DNA from: Paramyrothecium sp. XJ0827
Lineage: Eukaryota; Ascomycota; Sordariomycetes; Hypocreales; Stachybotryaceae
Assembly (NCBI GenBank): GCA_020881915.1
Contig: JAJFPB010000001.1
Span: 4,712,001 to 4,776,000, forward strand
Length of the DNA: 64,000 nucleotides
Direction of reading: 5' to 3'
Every line of letters starts with the position of its first letter. The first letter of the stretch is position 1. The notes beneath the pieces were generated by a model. That model saw only the letters and a program-made list of their open reading frames with translations. It did not search any database and was not told the DNA's origin. This document shows positions 33,287-45,900 of the stretch, in pieces. The translations under genes and the position numbers were made by a program.

Positions 33287-35115
33287 TCATAGGACGTCGG
33301 CCAGATCAATCGAGTCCGAGAATATGACGATCTCGCCGCGATCATTGCGACGCAACCGCAGGGACTTGAAAAGTTCCTTTTCCTCCTTGCCCTTGGCCAC
33401 AGTAGAGCCTGCCGCCTGCCGCTCGCGGTGAAAGCGCTTCAGCGCCTTGTTCATGCTGCAGCCGCGTTCGCTCTCTGGGCCCTTGTTCACAAAGCTGAGG
33501 AAGACATCGCCACGAGGTTTGTATACAATCATCTGTCCCTCACCGGGCGCGGACTTGCCGTCCTTGGAGTGAGGCCGGTACTCGATCAGCTTGGGTTGCT
33601 TGTCTTCCTTGTGTCGGGAGGAGCTCTTCTTGGAAGACTTTGATGATTTCTTTGTCTTTGTCTTTGCCTTCACCTTGGAGGTGCCGGAGAGCATACCGAA
33701 GAGGCTGTTGGAGATTTGGCCGTTCTTGGTGTGCTTCGACTTGGTCTTCTTCAATGGGCTAGCAGGCGACGGCTCGCAATTGTCGCCGCCAGAGTAATCG
33801 GGGGAGGGCGGCAGGACAGGTCGCATGAGCTTGTTGAGGCCACCGGTGAGTCCAGAGTGAAGCACAGGAGGAGCGTCGGTCATGGGATGGTCGCCAGGAA
33901 TGTCGACGTGCAGGCGCTTCCGTTTCTTGTCCTTCTTGACTTCACTGTCCTTGGTCTTCCTTCGCTCGGTCTTGCTGAGGGGAGTGACAAAGTCACCATT
34001 CGGCACTGGCCCAGTTCCGTATTCAACAAGCGGTTCATCGTCATCGTCTTCCATTAGGGTCGTGGCGTCGAGGTACTCTTCAGCGCTGTACTCATAGCGA
34101 ACCAGAGATGTGCTGTGGCTCTCCTCGACAACCTCTTTTTCCTGAGGCAGATGGAGATTGGAAGCATTAGGTGTCTGCCCGGTCGCGACAAGGAAATCGA
34201 AAACATTGACGTGATCGTCGTCCATGGCGGCAGCGGAAGGTGGGGTCGGAGCCTCTGGCAGTGGCTCAGCCGGTGATTTCTCGTCGTCTGTGTGTCCCTC
34301 GTAGGCGTCCCAGCCAGACTCGTATGCCCTGTCTTCGCCAACGTCTTCAACGTAGGCTTGTTGATGCATTGTCTTGGGTTCCTCGACGACCTGTGGCTGT
34401 GGCTGTTCCACAGGCTTGGTGTTGTTGTTGTTGTTGTTGTTACTGTTGTTGTTCTTCTGCTTCTTGCTCTTGTCTTTGTATAGCGCTCCTTGGTATTTCT
34501 GGTCCTCGGTCATACAGCTCTGTGTCCATGTCAGCCGCGTGTACTCAAAGCCAGAATCTGTCGGTCCGGATTGGAACATACCGTGTGTGTACGATACTCG
34601 AAGCCGGGAAAGTGCACCATACAATCAATGCACGTGAATGTGGCTCCTCGGCAACGATTTCGGTGCGGATCAAGCTTCTTCTTGGTGAGAACGTCACCAC
34701 AGCCCTGGAATCGCAAGTGTTAGATTATGATGGTCGAAGCAACAAGGCAATGGCCGGTCGGCGAGATGGTGCTGGAGCAGATCTCGGTCGCGGGGAGGGA
34801 GATGGGGAGTGAATAAAGTATGGAGAGATGGGAGAGCGACAGAGAAGTGGGCCGGAAGATCAGCAGACATGTGGGAGAGAAGGGATCCCTGTGTAGGGGG
34901 GATATGATAAATAGTGTGTTGGGTGTGATGTCAGGCTTTAATATCGATGGTATGCGCTCTGGGGCTGGAGGTGGTGGGAGGAACTGCGGAGGGAGGAGGG
35001 GGGTGTGTCCTGTGTTTTGAGGGTGGGAGCGGGACGGGACGGGGGAAGGACGCAGCAGAGTCAAGGAGATCGAAGGGGAATGGGAATGCATTACCTCACA
35101 CTGGAAGGAAACCAT
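33287..35115 (-). CDS. LYAR-type C2HC zinc-finger protein
   Basis: Three exons on the minus strand: 35115-35095 (21 bases), 34704-34582 and 34519-33287, giving 458 residues. LYAR proteins are nucleolar factors tied to rRNA processing and cell growth. Two LYAR-type zinc fingers sit in the first 60 residues: MVSFQCEGCGDVLTKKKLDP followed by HRNRC, then FTCIDC and the second His. The first exon alone carries MVSFQCE and hence the first metal-binding Cys. SCMTEDQKYQGALYK follows directly after the finger, as in other LYAR proteins. The rest is fungal-specific: a poly-Asn run coded by a GTT repeat, acidic stretches, several Lys-rich patches (for example KKDKKRKR and TKKSSKSSKK) fitting a nucleolar protein, and a conserved-looking end RGEIVIFSDSIDLADVL. 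Confidence 0.92.
34421..34453. repeat. GTT trinucleotide repeat encoding poly-Asn
   Basis: Seven GTT units, one ACT, then three more GTT units. Read on the minus strand they code for a run of Asn interrupted by Ser in the LYAR-like protein, a site likely to vary in length between strains. Confidence 0.85.
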
Positions 35116-35914
35116 GATTGCTGGCGACACTGAGGTTGTCGGTGATTGGGCGCTGTTGTTGTCGTTGTCCTGGGGTTGCTGGGCCCGAGGTGATTTCTGA
35201 GTGGTCCGCGGTATTTAACGGAGGACGACGAAAATTGTTTTTTTCTTCACTCTTGCTTTTTGATGAGATGGCTGAGGGCGGTGCTTGGTGAGTGGACGGA
35301 GGAGCGACGAGGGCTCAGCGGTGCGATGCTATTCGACAGAAAGTAGCGAGCGTCGTCCTGACTGGACGGTTTGAGGGTGGCGGACGATGCAAGCCAGCGA
35401 AGCGCAGCCCAGGTTTGGTTAGGGCTTGTTCCGGGGCTGCGTGGGGAGGAATGCGTGTCAGACCGGAGGTTGGGTCGAGGCGAGAAGGGGTCCGCTATTG
35501 TCTTTTGTCGTCGGGGTCCGAATGTCGAGGCGAGAGGGTGAAGTCTGGTATGTAAGGCGAGGCAAGGCAAGATACCTTAGGTATGGAAAAGTCGAGTTGG
35601 AGTCTCTGAATCAAGAGACCGGAGGGGGAAAAGATGATGGAGGGGCGGCAGCGTCTAGCGCAGCGGGATACCGTATTGTAAGTCCAGCGCCGTCGTCCGG
35701 GTAGGTCAGGTGGGATAAGAAAAGGCAAGGATCGAAGGAAGGGTGAAGCGAGCTGGGTGGGTTTTTCTTCTTTCTTTTGAGACAGGGCGTCCAAGGAGGA
35801 GCCGGGGTCAGGGGACCCAAGGAGGATGATGGTTGCTTATTATGGGTTTTGGGGGAGATTACAGATTGCAACACTCTGACACTCCGTACCCGCGTGTCGT
35901 GTTTTGGGGGTGGG

Positions 35915-35934
35915 TGACTGACTGACTGACTGAC
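35915..35934. repeat. TGAC tetranucleotide repeat
   Basis: Five perfect copies of TGAC, about 800 bases upstream of the LYAR-like start codon. Confidence 0.9.
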
Positions 35935-36075
35935 GGCGCGCGCGTGCGAATGATGATGATGGGCAGCCAGACAAGGGGGGCCTGTGGGCGAGATGCTGAA
36001 ACCTGCTTCGTCGACGGGCTGTTGATGTTGACTGACGGTTGGGCATCTGATAAGGTACCGACGGGACTGGTACGG

Positions 36076-36120
36076 TTTTTTTTCTTCGCTTTTTTTTCTG
36101 CTTTTTTTTTTCTCTCTCCC
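36076..36120. repeat. T-rich pyrimidine tract
   Basis: Long runs of T broken by single C or G bases and ending in CTCTCTCCC, on the + strand. On the minus strand it is an A/G tract upstream of the LYAR-like gene; such tracts often mark fungal promoters. Confidence 0.6.
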
Positions 36121-39100
36121 TCTAAGGCAGCTCCCTGGTAACGTTGGTCCTTGCTAAATGCGGTCGTTCTGGGTCGCCCGGTAAGGTACCTAACGGTAGG
36201 AACAGGCGCCAAATGGGGGCGCCTACCCAAGCTAAGATGCCTTACCCTTTTTTAGGTGCGTTCGAGAAAATCATGTCCTCAGAACGTCCTCCTCCTCATC
36301 CCCACCTTGGCTGTCACTTGCTCGTACTGCCCAACGTTCTATCACATACCGGAGCGAAGCCGCTGGTCAGTCTTCCTACATCTAGTGGTTAAACTGAACC
36401 AAAGCGCGTATCGAAGTGTCGACGCTCTCCTGCAGCCACGCCCCTCTTGCTCGTCCGTCATCGCCGGTTCGGAAAGACCCCATGTTGCCGGGCTCCTCCC
36501 CTCAAATCCACGACTTGATTGGCTGCTGCGACGCGATACCCTTGCCAGGGGCGTCACCTGAACAGCGTCTCAGACTGTCAGGAGGCGTGACCATAGCAAC
36601 AGTAGCGTCCTTAAGGTTTGCGCCAACTCCTACTACTCCTGGGAATATCGATGTTCACCTGGACCAGAAGTCCAGCTGATGCTGCCCAAAAGAGGGGATT
36701 CCAGCGACTATCACCAACAAAGCATGGAAGAAGGGGAGAAAAAGTAAGGAAAATACTATAATGGCGCAAAACTGAGGGGATGTTTCGATAAAACGAACTC
36801 AGAGGTGGAAGGAGACACAGAAGAGGACCGTGGGCTGGGCACCTTCAACAGGGTTCCCCAGTCCAATCAATCTGAGGCTGTCCTGCGGACGAGTTTGAGC
36901 CCTCAGACCAGGATGCAGGCGTTTCGAACCGCATTCGACTGCGAAGGGATCTCCCGATCAGCATCCCTTCCAGCCGGCGCTGAGGGATAACCCTGCGTTG
37001 GTTCGCCCCAGCACAAGCAATTCGTTCTTGTGTGGCGTTGCATAAGCATGGCGCCTTTGTCTCCAAATCAAGTGGACTGCCTGTCAAAGAAGCAAGTCAA
37101 AGGATGGCTACGTCTCAATGGCTACACCATCCAGGAACAGCGCTTCCCAGATTGATCTCGCTGCAGGGGCAGTCCATCCGTCACCCACAATGATGGTGAC
37201 GCGCGTTTACTGCTTGCATACGGAGTAGACTTTGGGGGTAATGCATCATGCTCTCGCGTCCATTCACATCGCAGGAACCTACCCTTCGCACCGGTACGCT
37301 AAAAGGGGAACAACCCAAAACCAACCGTCTCCAATCCCAAGCGTGGGTCTTGATGGATTCGCGCTCCAGGAAGTCCAATTACGGCTGGTCAATCTTTCTT
37401 CCAGGAGAACAGGAGCCCAATCCTTGTTGGGCAGCGCCTCCAAGGCTTTCGTTGGTCAATCCCTCCATCACGACCCAGCCCGGGGGTTCAGCACCAGAGC
37501 GATTGGCATGCCTAGCGCCGGGGGTGCATGTGTGAAGTGCCTTGCCGTTGTGGGCGACGAGCGCCCGATTGATGGTGACAATCAGCCCCTCCACAGCCGC
37601 AACAAGCATGGAAGGGGCTGCTTTCATGTTTCAGACTCCATTCCTGGGGGAATGATGTCGGCCGAAGGCCGTTCACGAGGGTAGGAATGTGCGGAGAGCG
37701 CATATAGGGAAGTATTATGTGGCATTGTGTTAAGTGCAGACCGAGACACGGCCTAATGTTCTGGACAGGGCTCGTTTTCCCTTTGTTGGACTTGCGGGAC
37801 TTGGCTCATTCGTTGGCTGCTCTGTCTCATCGGCCGTCCCAGCAGTGTAGCCAGAACCCTGTCCGACCCTCCGTGTCTCCCGAGCGGAAGCGTAGGGCCA
37901 GCAGCCAGGGGCTTGGCCAGGCCGCATCTGGGAGATGCGACTTTCTGGAACGTCATACTGTCATGCAGGTCCCAATAAACGACATTCCCTGGAGCATGAA
38001 AATAGCAGCAGATCACTGGGGAGCATGGGCATCTTCCCCGCCCCCAAGCCTGCGCCCGAGCCGTGATTCGTTTTATCGAAAGATGAGCAGTCTCTGGCAG
38101 CAAACGCGCGCGATCACACGGCCGATAATGCGACCGCCAAGCCCCGCCCCAATTCAGAGCTCCCGTTGGCCCAAGACTTCGACCCAAGGCTTTCCCAGAG
38201 ATTCCTGGTTCGGTTTTATCTGATGGTGTGTTCAAAGGCAACTCGAGTGCGCCGGATCCGTTCAGCTGTCTCCCAGCTGAATGTTGGTGCAATTTGGGGT
38301 CCTTGCTGCTATCGCGCAATGCCCACCTAACATGAATAGGTGACCGTTCCGAGTCCCTCGCCCTTAGCTTCTCTCGTCGTATACTTGGCGTGTTGCTTAT
38401 TTCTGTTTGGTACCATGTAAGATGACTGTATCACCCGCGGCATCCCGCGGCATCATACTGTGCAAGCACGCACTCCCATGGGGTTTTTGGTTCACCCGGC
38501 TCCAAGAGCCAACAGCGCTAGGCTCGTGTTCCCTGTCAGGCCATAGCCTGTTGCCATTTTAGGCAACTGGCTGCTGAATTGGCCACTTGCGAGCTCAGGA
38601 TCATCCTGAGCCTGGGCCAAGTGTTTGGTCTGCGCATTCTGGACATGCTTGTCTCAATCATCTTTCGATTCGGCATCGCTGCTTTGGTGGTTGCCGTATG
38701 AGACAGACTACTGTAGGATATTGCTACCAGAACATGATTAGACGTCTGCAAAGCCGCGGTGTTGTGTAGTAATAGAGGGGACAGAATGTGCACCAACTTC
38801 TCCTGGCTCAACCCTCCCTTTCGGCAACCTTTCACATTGGCTGCAGATGATACAAAACCAAATTCGAGGAGGGTTGGAGATATGTCTCTGATCGTTGAGT
38901 CAAAGCCTATCTGCTCCACGCTCACCGCTGATTTCCAGTGCGCTATGCATCTGCTTTGCCAACTCATCAGCCTAGGAGTGAGCGAATGTTGCCTGCCGCG
39001 TCTGCGTCATCATGGCAGCAATTTTGTGACATTGCGGGCAGATGAGTCTTCTTCCAGGATATTCCGAGTGGCATCGGCCTTGATCATGTGCCCCCAGGTT

Positions 39101-39904
39101 TCTGATGAACTGCTTGATAAGAGATGGCGCATACATGATGACATGGCGCAGAGACTGCATCAGGCCCTTCAAGGGAAATCCGGAGATGCACGGAAGACGA
39201 TCTGGCTCTTAGACTTTTGAGAGACTTTGACTCATTATGATTTGATAGTACAAGCTTTCCAGGCGCAGCTCGTATCGCAGAGCAAATCTTGAGGCGTCAT
39301 GAGAAGGCCCGGCTCCCCAACAGACCGCGGTATGTTGAGACACCGGTGGAAAATGCAAAGCTCTTAAGCAGCAATTCAAGACCAGTGGGTGCATATCTTG
39401 CATATAGACTTTTTCACTAGCTACTTCAACGATCCCTTTCCTTGCCTACCTTGGAACACGTTTGGGGAATATTTTCACCCAAGCTAGGCTACATATATGA
39501 TAGTCAACTCTCATGTTTACCAAAGGCATACTGCCGAGAATCGGATTGGCAAACTTCAATGCTGCGCAAGATCGTGGCCACGCCCGTGGCAGAGTGGAGG
39601 GTCCGTTGCGCATCGCCTTTCAACTGCGGTGCCAGGTTGGATGAGCCCCGGGCTGAGACTCGCAGTGCGCATCCAGCCTCTCTCGCAGCCACCGATAGGA
39701 GGCTTCCAGAGCAGAAGTGTCTAGCCGATAGAGCGCGGCATGTCTTGCATGTGGCAGATCAGAATGGATCTGGAACCATGACGATGCTTGACCGCAGCAT
39801 GCTGGTCTGGTGAAAAGGCGCAACAGATACAAAAAGCACAAGAAGCGGAGCGCAGCACAGGACTGGGCCGTCAATACCGTTAGGAGATGCCCCTCTGCGC
39901 ACTT

Positions 39905-40112
39905 GGGTACCAATCTCAGGCAAGGTAAGGTACCTGAGAATACCTAGGGGTGAGCATTGGCCCCTGAAGGGCCCATCAACTGCCTGGTAGGTACCTGAAG
40001 TAGCTAGTGATGAATCGGAGTTAGTCTAATAAATGCCTAAGGTAAGGTGTCCTAGGCAAGGTGTCCTAGGTAAGGTACCTTATTATAGTAGTGTCAGGCA
40101 CGGTAAGGTACC
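39905..40112. repeat. cluster of AAGGTACCTT-like repeats
   Basis: In about 200 bases there are many copies of AGGTACC, TAAGGTA and CCTAGG words. They include a tandem pair of AAGGTGTCCTAGG near 40043-40070 followed at once by the perfect palindrome AAGGTACCTT at 40072-40081. It lies 0.8-1.0 kb upstream of the bem46 start. Related words occur upstream of pyc and the LYAR-like gene. Confidence 0.75.
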
Positions 40113-40924
40113 AGTGGGCTTGCAGCTTTCGCCGCACCAAACAAAAGCATACACGCATTGCACGTTTTATGTTATCACCATCAAAAGATAGTTCCAGTCC
40201 ATAGAATTCTCAGAGTCCAATTTACTACGGCTCCTGGCCCGGTCGCTGTTATAATTGCACTTATGCACCGCCGACCGCTGTTCGTAAATACCCAAGGGCA
40301 TGGTAGCCTCGGCCATTTCTGGAAAGACACCACCTGATACAAAGGGGGAAGGGGGGCAAACCATCGTCCCCACTACCATCCCCAAGCCCGGCTCGGGTGA
40401 GCTGGTTCCAGCCCTGATTCTTTTGCCATCAGACCAGATTTCGGCAGCTTCTCCCGACAAGGTCGACCGGATCCCACTCTGCAGCTGCAATAGGGGCGAG
40501 ACGGTATTCTTGGCTTCGACCCGCGCTGCCAGAGGTTGCAGCACAGCGCTGACCCTCACCTGTCAGCATTGATCCGTGCGATTGATCATCACCAGCTTGA
40601 CGGCCCAGAAGAGGCGACCGGGGCCGCTTGAGAGACGACAAACGAACAAGGGGACATCCTCGCACTCGCCCTCACCGCACCACCCTTCGCATCCAAACAA
40701 GGCGCACCATCCTGCTTCGCCGAGCTCGTCTAGCCGTCTCCCGAGAGCTAAACTACCTTAGACCGTTTGTCGCTTTGGCCTTTGGCGCTATCCGCTCCGC
40801 CCGGTGTCCTCTTCCTTATATATCCAACAGCTGCTAAGGATTCCATCGTTCGGCTGGCCACCTCCCGTCCACTCCCCCTTTCCAGCGTGCGTCCGAGTTC
40901 ATGGGGACACCTCCTCGCGCAGCC

Positions 40925-42429
40925 ATGTCGAGTTCCAGCTCCCCTCCTTCGACTTTTACGACCTACTGGGAGCAGACCGCCTCGCTCCTGAGCTCCGCCG
41001 CTTCCTACATGCGTCTGCCGGCAGTCGCTTCGACGGTAAGACTTCCCGAATTGCTTCGAACCCAGAGCTGCGATGCCGCGCTTTGAGCGATACTCCTTTC
41101 TGGGTACCGTGGAACCGCCAGGCCGCCCATTGCCCAGGCACGATCGGGGCCTAGACTGGTTGACTCAAAATTAAAACAAGGGGAAAAAGAAGAAGAAGGA
41201 AAAAGAAACGAGCCCCAGCTTGATCAGGAACAAATGCTAACGTTACATTGCACGATAGGGTGTCGCTGCCGTCCTCACCTCTCTGCTCTATTTCAAGCAA
41301 AAGTGCGTTATCGCCCTGGCGCCAACCCCAAAACCCCAATCATTGATCCCTGATAACCATCTGATCTACGGAGACCCGTCTCCACAATCTGAGCTCCAAT
41401 AAATAGCTAACTTTTTTTGCTTCTCCAGAGCTCTAATTTACCCTTCGCATATGCCCCCGAATTCCCGAACTGACGTCCCACGACCGTCACAGTTCCACAT
41501 CAAGGATTTCGAAGAGCTTGTCATCCCCACCGATGATGGCGAGAAGTTGTCCGCGTTCTACATCCGCGGGCCGCGCGGCGGCCGCAATTCCAACGTGACC
41601 ATCCTGATGTTCCACGGCAATGCTGGCAACATTGGGCATCGACTGCCCATTGCGCGCATGCTTGTCAACTTCACAGGATGTAACATTCTCATGCTTGAGT
41701 ACAGAGGATATGGCGCTTCCACTGGTGAGCCGGACGAGTCTGGTCTGAACATCGATGCTCAGACTGGCCTGGACTATCTCCGCCAGCGCGCCGAGACGCG
41801 TGATCATAAGTACATCGTCTATGGCCAAAGCTTGGGTGGTGCGGTGAGCATCAAGCTCGTTTCCAAGAACCAGGATGCTGGTGACATCGCCGGCCTGATT
41901 CTTGAGAATACGTTCCTGTCCATGAGGAAGCTCATTCCTTCGGTTCTTCCCCCGGCCAAGTACTTTACTCTGCTGTGTCACCAGGTCTGGGCCAGCGAGT
42001 CTGTCCTACCAACCATTAAGAAGGTTCCTATACTCTTCCTCAGCGGTCTACAGGACGAAATTGTACCGTAAGTCCTTTTTTACTAATGTTCTTGTTCTTT
42101 TTCTTCCTGACTTCTATGATGATCAATGCATCACCCACAAAATCTGAACCCACGTGGTCCTGATTAGAAACCTATATCTCAAACTGAACACCTCAGACTG
42201 CAATACCTTCTTGTTCTTGCGTATCCGAGGCCTTGACACGTACTGATGCAATCTTAGGCCAACCCACATGCGGCAGCTCTATGAAATCGCCACCACCCCG
42301 GACAAGCGATGGAAGCCCTTGCCCGGGGGCGACCACAACTCTAGCGTGATAGAAGAAGGCTACTTCGAGGCCATTGCAGATTTCCTGGTCGACGTCACGG
42401 CTGACGGAGTGTCTGAGAAAAGGCGCTGA
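40925..42429 (+). CDS. bem46: Bem46-family alpha/beta hydrolase
   Basis: Four exons: 40925-41035, 41259-41302 (44 bases), 41429-42067 and 42258-42429, giving 321 residues. Bem46 proteins (related to animal ABHD13) are membrane-bound serine hydrolases; in Neurospora and fission yeast they are linked to polarity and ascospore germination, with unknown substrate. A single hydrophobic N-terminal segment, GVAAVLTSLLYF, is formed by exon 2. The hydrolase core has the oxyanion loop MFHGNAGNIGHR, the nucleophile elbow YGQSLGGAVS (Ser about 186), the acid Asp in SGLQDEIVPPTH and the His in PGGDHNSS. The intron before the last exon sits between the acid and the His, and splicing restores PPTHMRQLYE. 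An in-frame ATG at 40901 would add eight residues; the one at 40925 is preferred by length. Confidence 0.94.
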
Positions 42430-42955
42430 CAAGACGGTAATCGTGGCACGTAAGGCGACGCAGCGCTTCAAGGCATTGACCACGACGTTGGGGGTTGGGA
42501 ACGGCCAGAACACCTGCACATACAGACCCTCCCAGTATGATTGATACCCATTCGAGATGACATATTGACGTGACGAGCATGCCCCTTCAGGGCTGTACAA
42601 AGACTGTTATGACTAGATTTGGCAAAATAAAGTACATAAGCCCGTTTGGTTTTCGCTCTTGTCTCGTGAATGCTTCTACGTGACATCCCGCTTGTTCTGT
42701 GCCTGTGACTCGTTCACATCGCCTCAGTCCGCCTCTCAACACGATGATCAACCAAGACCAGGGCTTGACGCCTCGGCGAGCATACTAAATTTAGGTGATG
42801 ACTGATAATTTCCAGCTACACAATACTCGTGAATATCCTACGATGAATTCATTGCACAACACCCGCTCTCAAGTCAAAGTGGATCTCATCGTGTCGTGGT
42901 GTGATAATGGTAAACTATCAGAAGAGATCAGGGCCACAGGGCCATCAAGTTTACA
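42430..42955. other. convergent 3' region bem46/Fap1-like gene
   Basis: A 526-base interval between converging stop codons. No gene recognised. Confidence 0.5.
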
Positions 42956-45900
42956 TTAACACTCAACGTCGCCACCAAGCGCAGACCAAGGCTTGTCCTG
43001 TTCCTTTCCGACCCTCTTCTTCTTCAACCCGAGCAACTTCCTCCCGGAGCTCTTTGCAGCCGCATCCTCCGGCAACGGCGACGTCTTCCGCGAGGCCGCC
43101 CTGCCGGCCACGGCGCTCCACCCGGACGCGCTGTGCTGGGAGATGTTCTCCTTCCGGGAGATCTGGTCGTTGCCGTCCACGTGGCACAGCAGGACGGATG
43201 CTGCCAGCTCGCGCTGGCCTAGCGTGGCCGCGATTCGGGCCTTGAGGCTGGTTAGGGCCTGCTCCATGGCCGGGGGCGTGAGGAAGGCGGAATAGTTCGC
43301 CGTTGCCCTCATGAGGACCTCGTCAGTAGCCGTGAGGAACTCAATTTTGAACTGCAGGGACGGTTGGCTAGCGAGATCTGCTTCCAGTCCGGACTTGATT
43401 TCGTCAATGGTGAGGCCAAACCGAGGGGACGTGAGCAAAAATGCATTGAAAGGCTCCTGAACCAGTACTGGCGGGCTAGGAGGCCGGGAAGCCTCCTCGG
43501 CAGCGGCGGCTTCGGCTGCCTGCTTCGCCCGGATCTTGACGCATTGCGCGAGCGTCTTTGTGGGGGCGGATACGAACCGCGGGCCCTTGTACACGACCAC
43601 GTAGCGCTGCGGCTCTGGCTCCTCGCTCCTGCTCTCCAGTCCAAAGTCCGCTGCCAGCGAGTGCAGGAACTCTCGCTGATGGCTAGGCATCGCCTTGTAC
43701 CTCATCCTCACTTCGCTGGGCGTGCTGGCAAAGACGCGGAACTCCCGCTCCTGGGTCTCGGCCCAGGACTTGTTCTCCTGGAACAAGCTGAGCGTGGCGT
43801 CGGAGTAGGGCACGTGGTCTGTGAGATGAGTGGATGGATCAATGTTGAGGGCGGCGGCAAGTCGACGGTTCCGGTCAAGTCGGAGACACTCATCATCACA
43901 TTTGATCTCCGGGTGAGAGGGCGTCGGATTCGAGCTGCTGGCAAGACACTTGACTTCCTGCTTGCGCAAACCACAGGGGCAGACGATCGTCACTTTGCCC
44001 GGGCAGGGAGCTGACTCATTGCAAGCTGTTGATTTGTTAGTGCGAGCCGTCATGGTGTGTAGAACGGGATTCTTACGTGTCTGGCCATGGCAGGTCTTCT
44101 GGCAAGCGTGCTCGCAGAAAAGCTTAGTCTTTCCACAAACCTGCGCACAATGGCCGGTGGAGGTTCCTGCATCCTCGCACTCGCCATCCCGATGACAGAG
44201 CTTCTTGCACTTGTGAAGGCCGCACTTTAGATCTTTACCACAAGGACGTCCGCAATATGCTTCTTGCAGATGGCATGGTTGGCTTCGCAGCTTTTCCTTG
44301 CCGCAAGCACACCACTTATCGACCAAGAATGGGCATTTGGGACAAGAAACATCGTCAGGATGGCAATTGTGACTGACAGGAGGGTGCCCGCAGCCCGGTC
44401 GTCGAAGACAGTCAAATCGACACTCGGGGGGACGAGTACCACAAGGCTGGGGTGGCTGAAGAACCGTCCTACCACAGTCGCAACTAATCTCATGGAAGAT
44501 CGCTTCCGGGCAACTTCCACAGGGCCCTCGGTGGCACATCTGCTGGCAGTTGTGACTTCCGCACTTGAGAGGTCGACCGCAAGTCTTGATACAAATATGC
44601 TCAGCCTCGATAGCAGGAGTCTGCTCGGAAACCTTGTGTCTTCTCTTTGCCGCAGCTCTCTCTGCGGCCTTCTTTTCTCCAGCACAGCAATGCTCTCCAC
44701 ACTTGTGCCTGCCACAGCTCAAGGTAGCTTGACAAGTTCTCATGCACATGGGATGCTGAGTATCGCCTTGCTGGCAAATTGTCCGGCTAGAAGTGCGGCC
44801 GCATTGGCAGAGCAAGTCGACCATCTCATAACAGAAACCACACTCGCCTGTATGACACTTGGCTTTGCAGAGGTGGCCACAAGGAAGAGGCTTTTCGCAT
44901 GCCTTGTCGCAGTGCGGGATGGCGTCTTGACAGGACGATCTTGGGTCGGCAAGCAGCTCATCAGTCGCAGTCTTGCCGCATGGGCATTGGGAAACCACGT
45001 CAGGTGAGAACGGACAGTGGTTGGGTTGTTCATCCTGCGGGTGGCAAGCCTTGGAGCATTTGTGAATCCCGCAGTCAAAGCTGCGCTCGCAGAGGTTGCT
45101 GCAGTTGAAGGACGCTTCGAACCAATCGTTCTTCGTTGAATCGAAGGACTGCTCTGGATCTTCACGCTCGAAGCACCGCATTTGTTTTTCGACTCGACCG
45201 CAAAAGCATTTGGCATCAACCGTCACCGCGCAGTCACCGCAGAGACCAGGGTGGCAAAGCTTTTCGCACATGTGCTCCCCACACGGCATCAGATCGTCAC
45301 AAACCTCCTGACAGCTCCAGCCATTCTCGTAATCTGTCTCCCTGCACAGTTTTTGAGAAGTGTTCTTCCCGCAAAAGCAAGATTGAACGGGGCCCACCAA
45401 ACCGCACGGTGGACAGGGACCAGCGTGGCATTGAAGCGAACAAGGGTGAGGACATGTCCCTCGGGGTTTTGAGCATGTCTGGCCACACGAATGGGGTGGG
45501 AGCGCGTTACTGGCTGGCGAAGGGTTGATGTCTTTGCCACACCAGCAGTGGTAGGAGCCAGGCTCGTCGGTCAATTGCGAATTGCAGCCTGGGCATCTCC
45601 AGGAAAACTCTCTTTGGGGTTCCGATGACCGAAGCTCATCGTGTTGCTTCTTCTGGTTGCCATACCATTTCTTGACGCATTTGAGATGGACTACCGTCCA
45701 GCAAATGTTGCACGACCAGACTTGTGATTTGCGCACGACATCATCCGTGCAAATGGCACATTCATAATTGACATTGCTGATGTCATCGTGAATCCTGGTT
45801 GCTAAGTCTGCAGCCGTAGACTTTGGCTGTTTGGCGCGTGCATCCTTCTTAGACGCCGCTTTGCTGGTAAGTGTCAGTCGTGTGCTCCAATCAATGCCTC

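Larger units (their letters stand above)
35116..40924. other. 5.8 kb gene-poor interval
   Basis: The longest interval without a supported gene between two recognised ones. The part next to 35115 is the probable long leader/promoter of the LYAR-like gene, with purine/pyrimidine tracts. No frame between 36 and 40 kb has family likeness: the larger ones lack ATG starts or have no domain character. The centre could be decayed sequence, but no transposon ends or coding remnants were recognised. The right end is the bem46 promoter. Confidence 0.45.

Noticed and set aside
38536..38967. Minus-strand frame of 143 codons in the 5.8 kb gap
   Set aside because: No family likeness; codon and residue composition look random.
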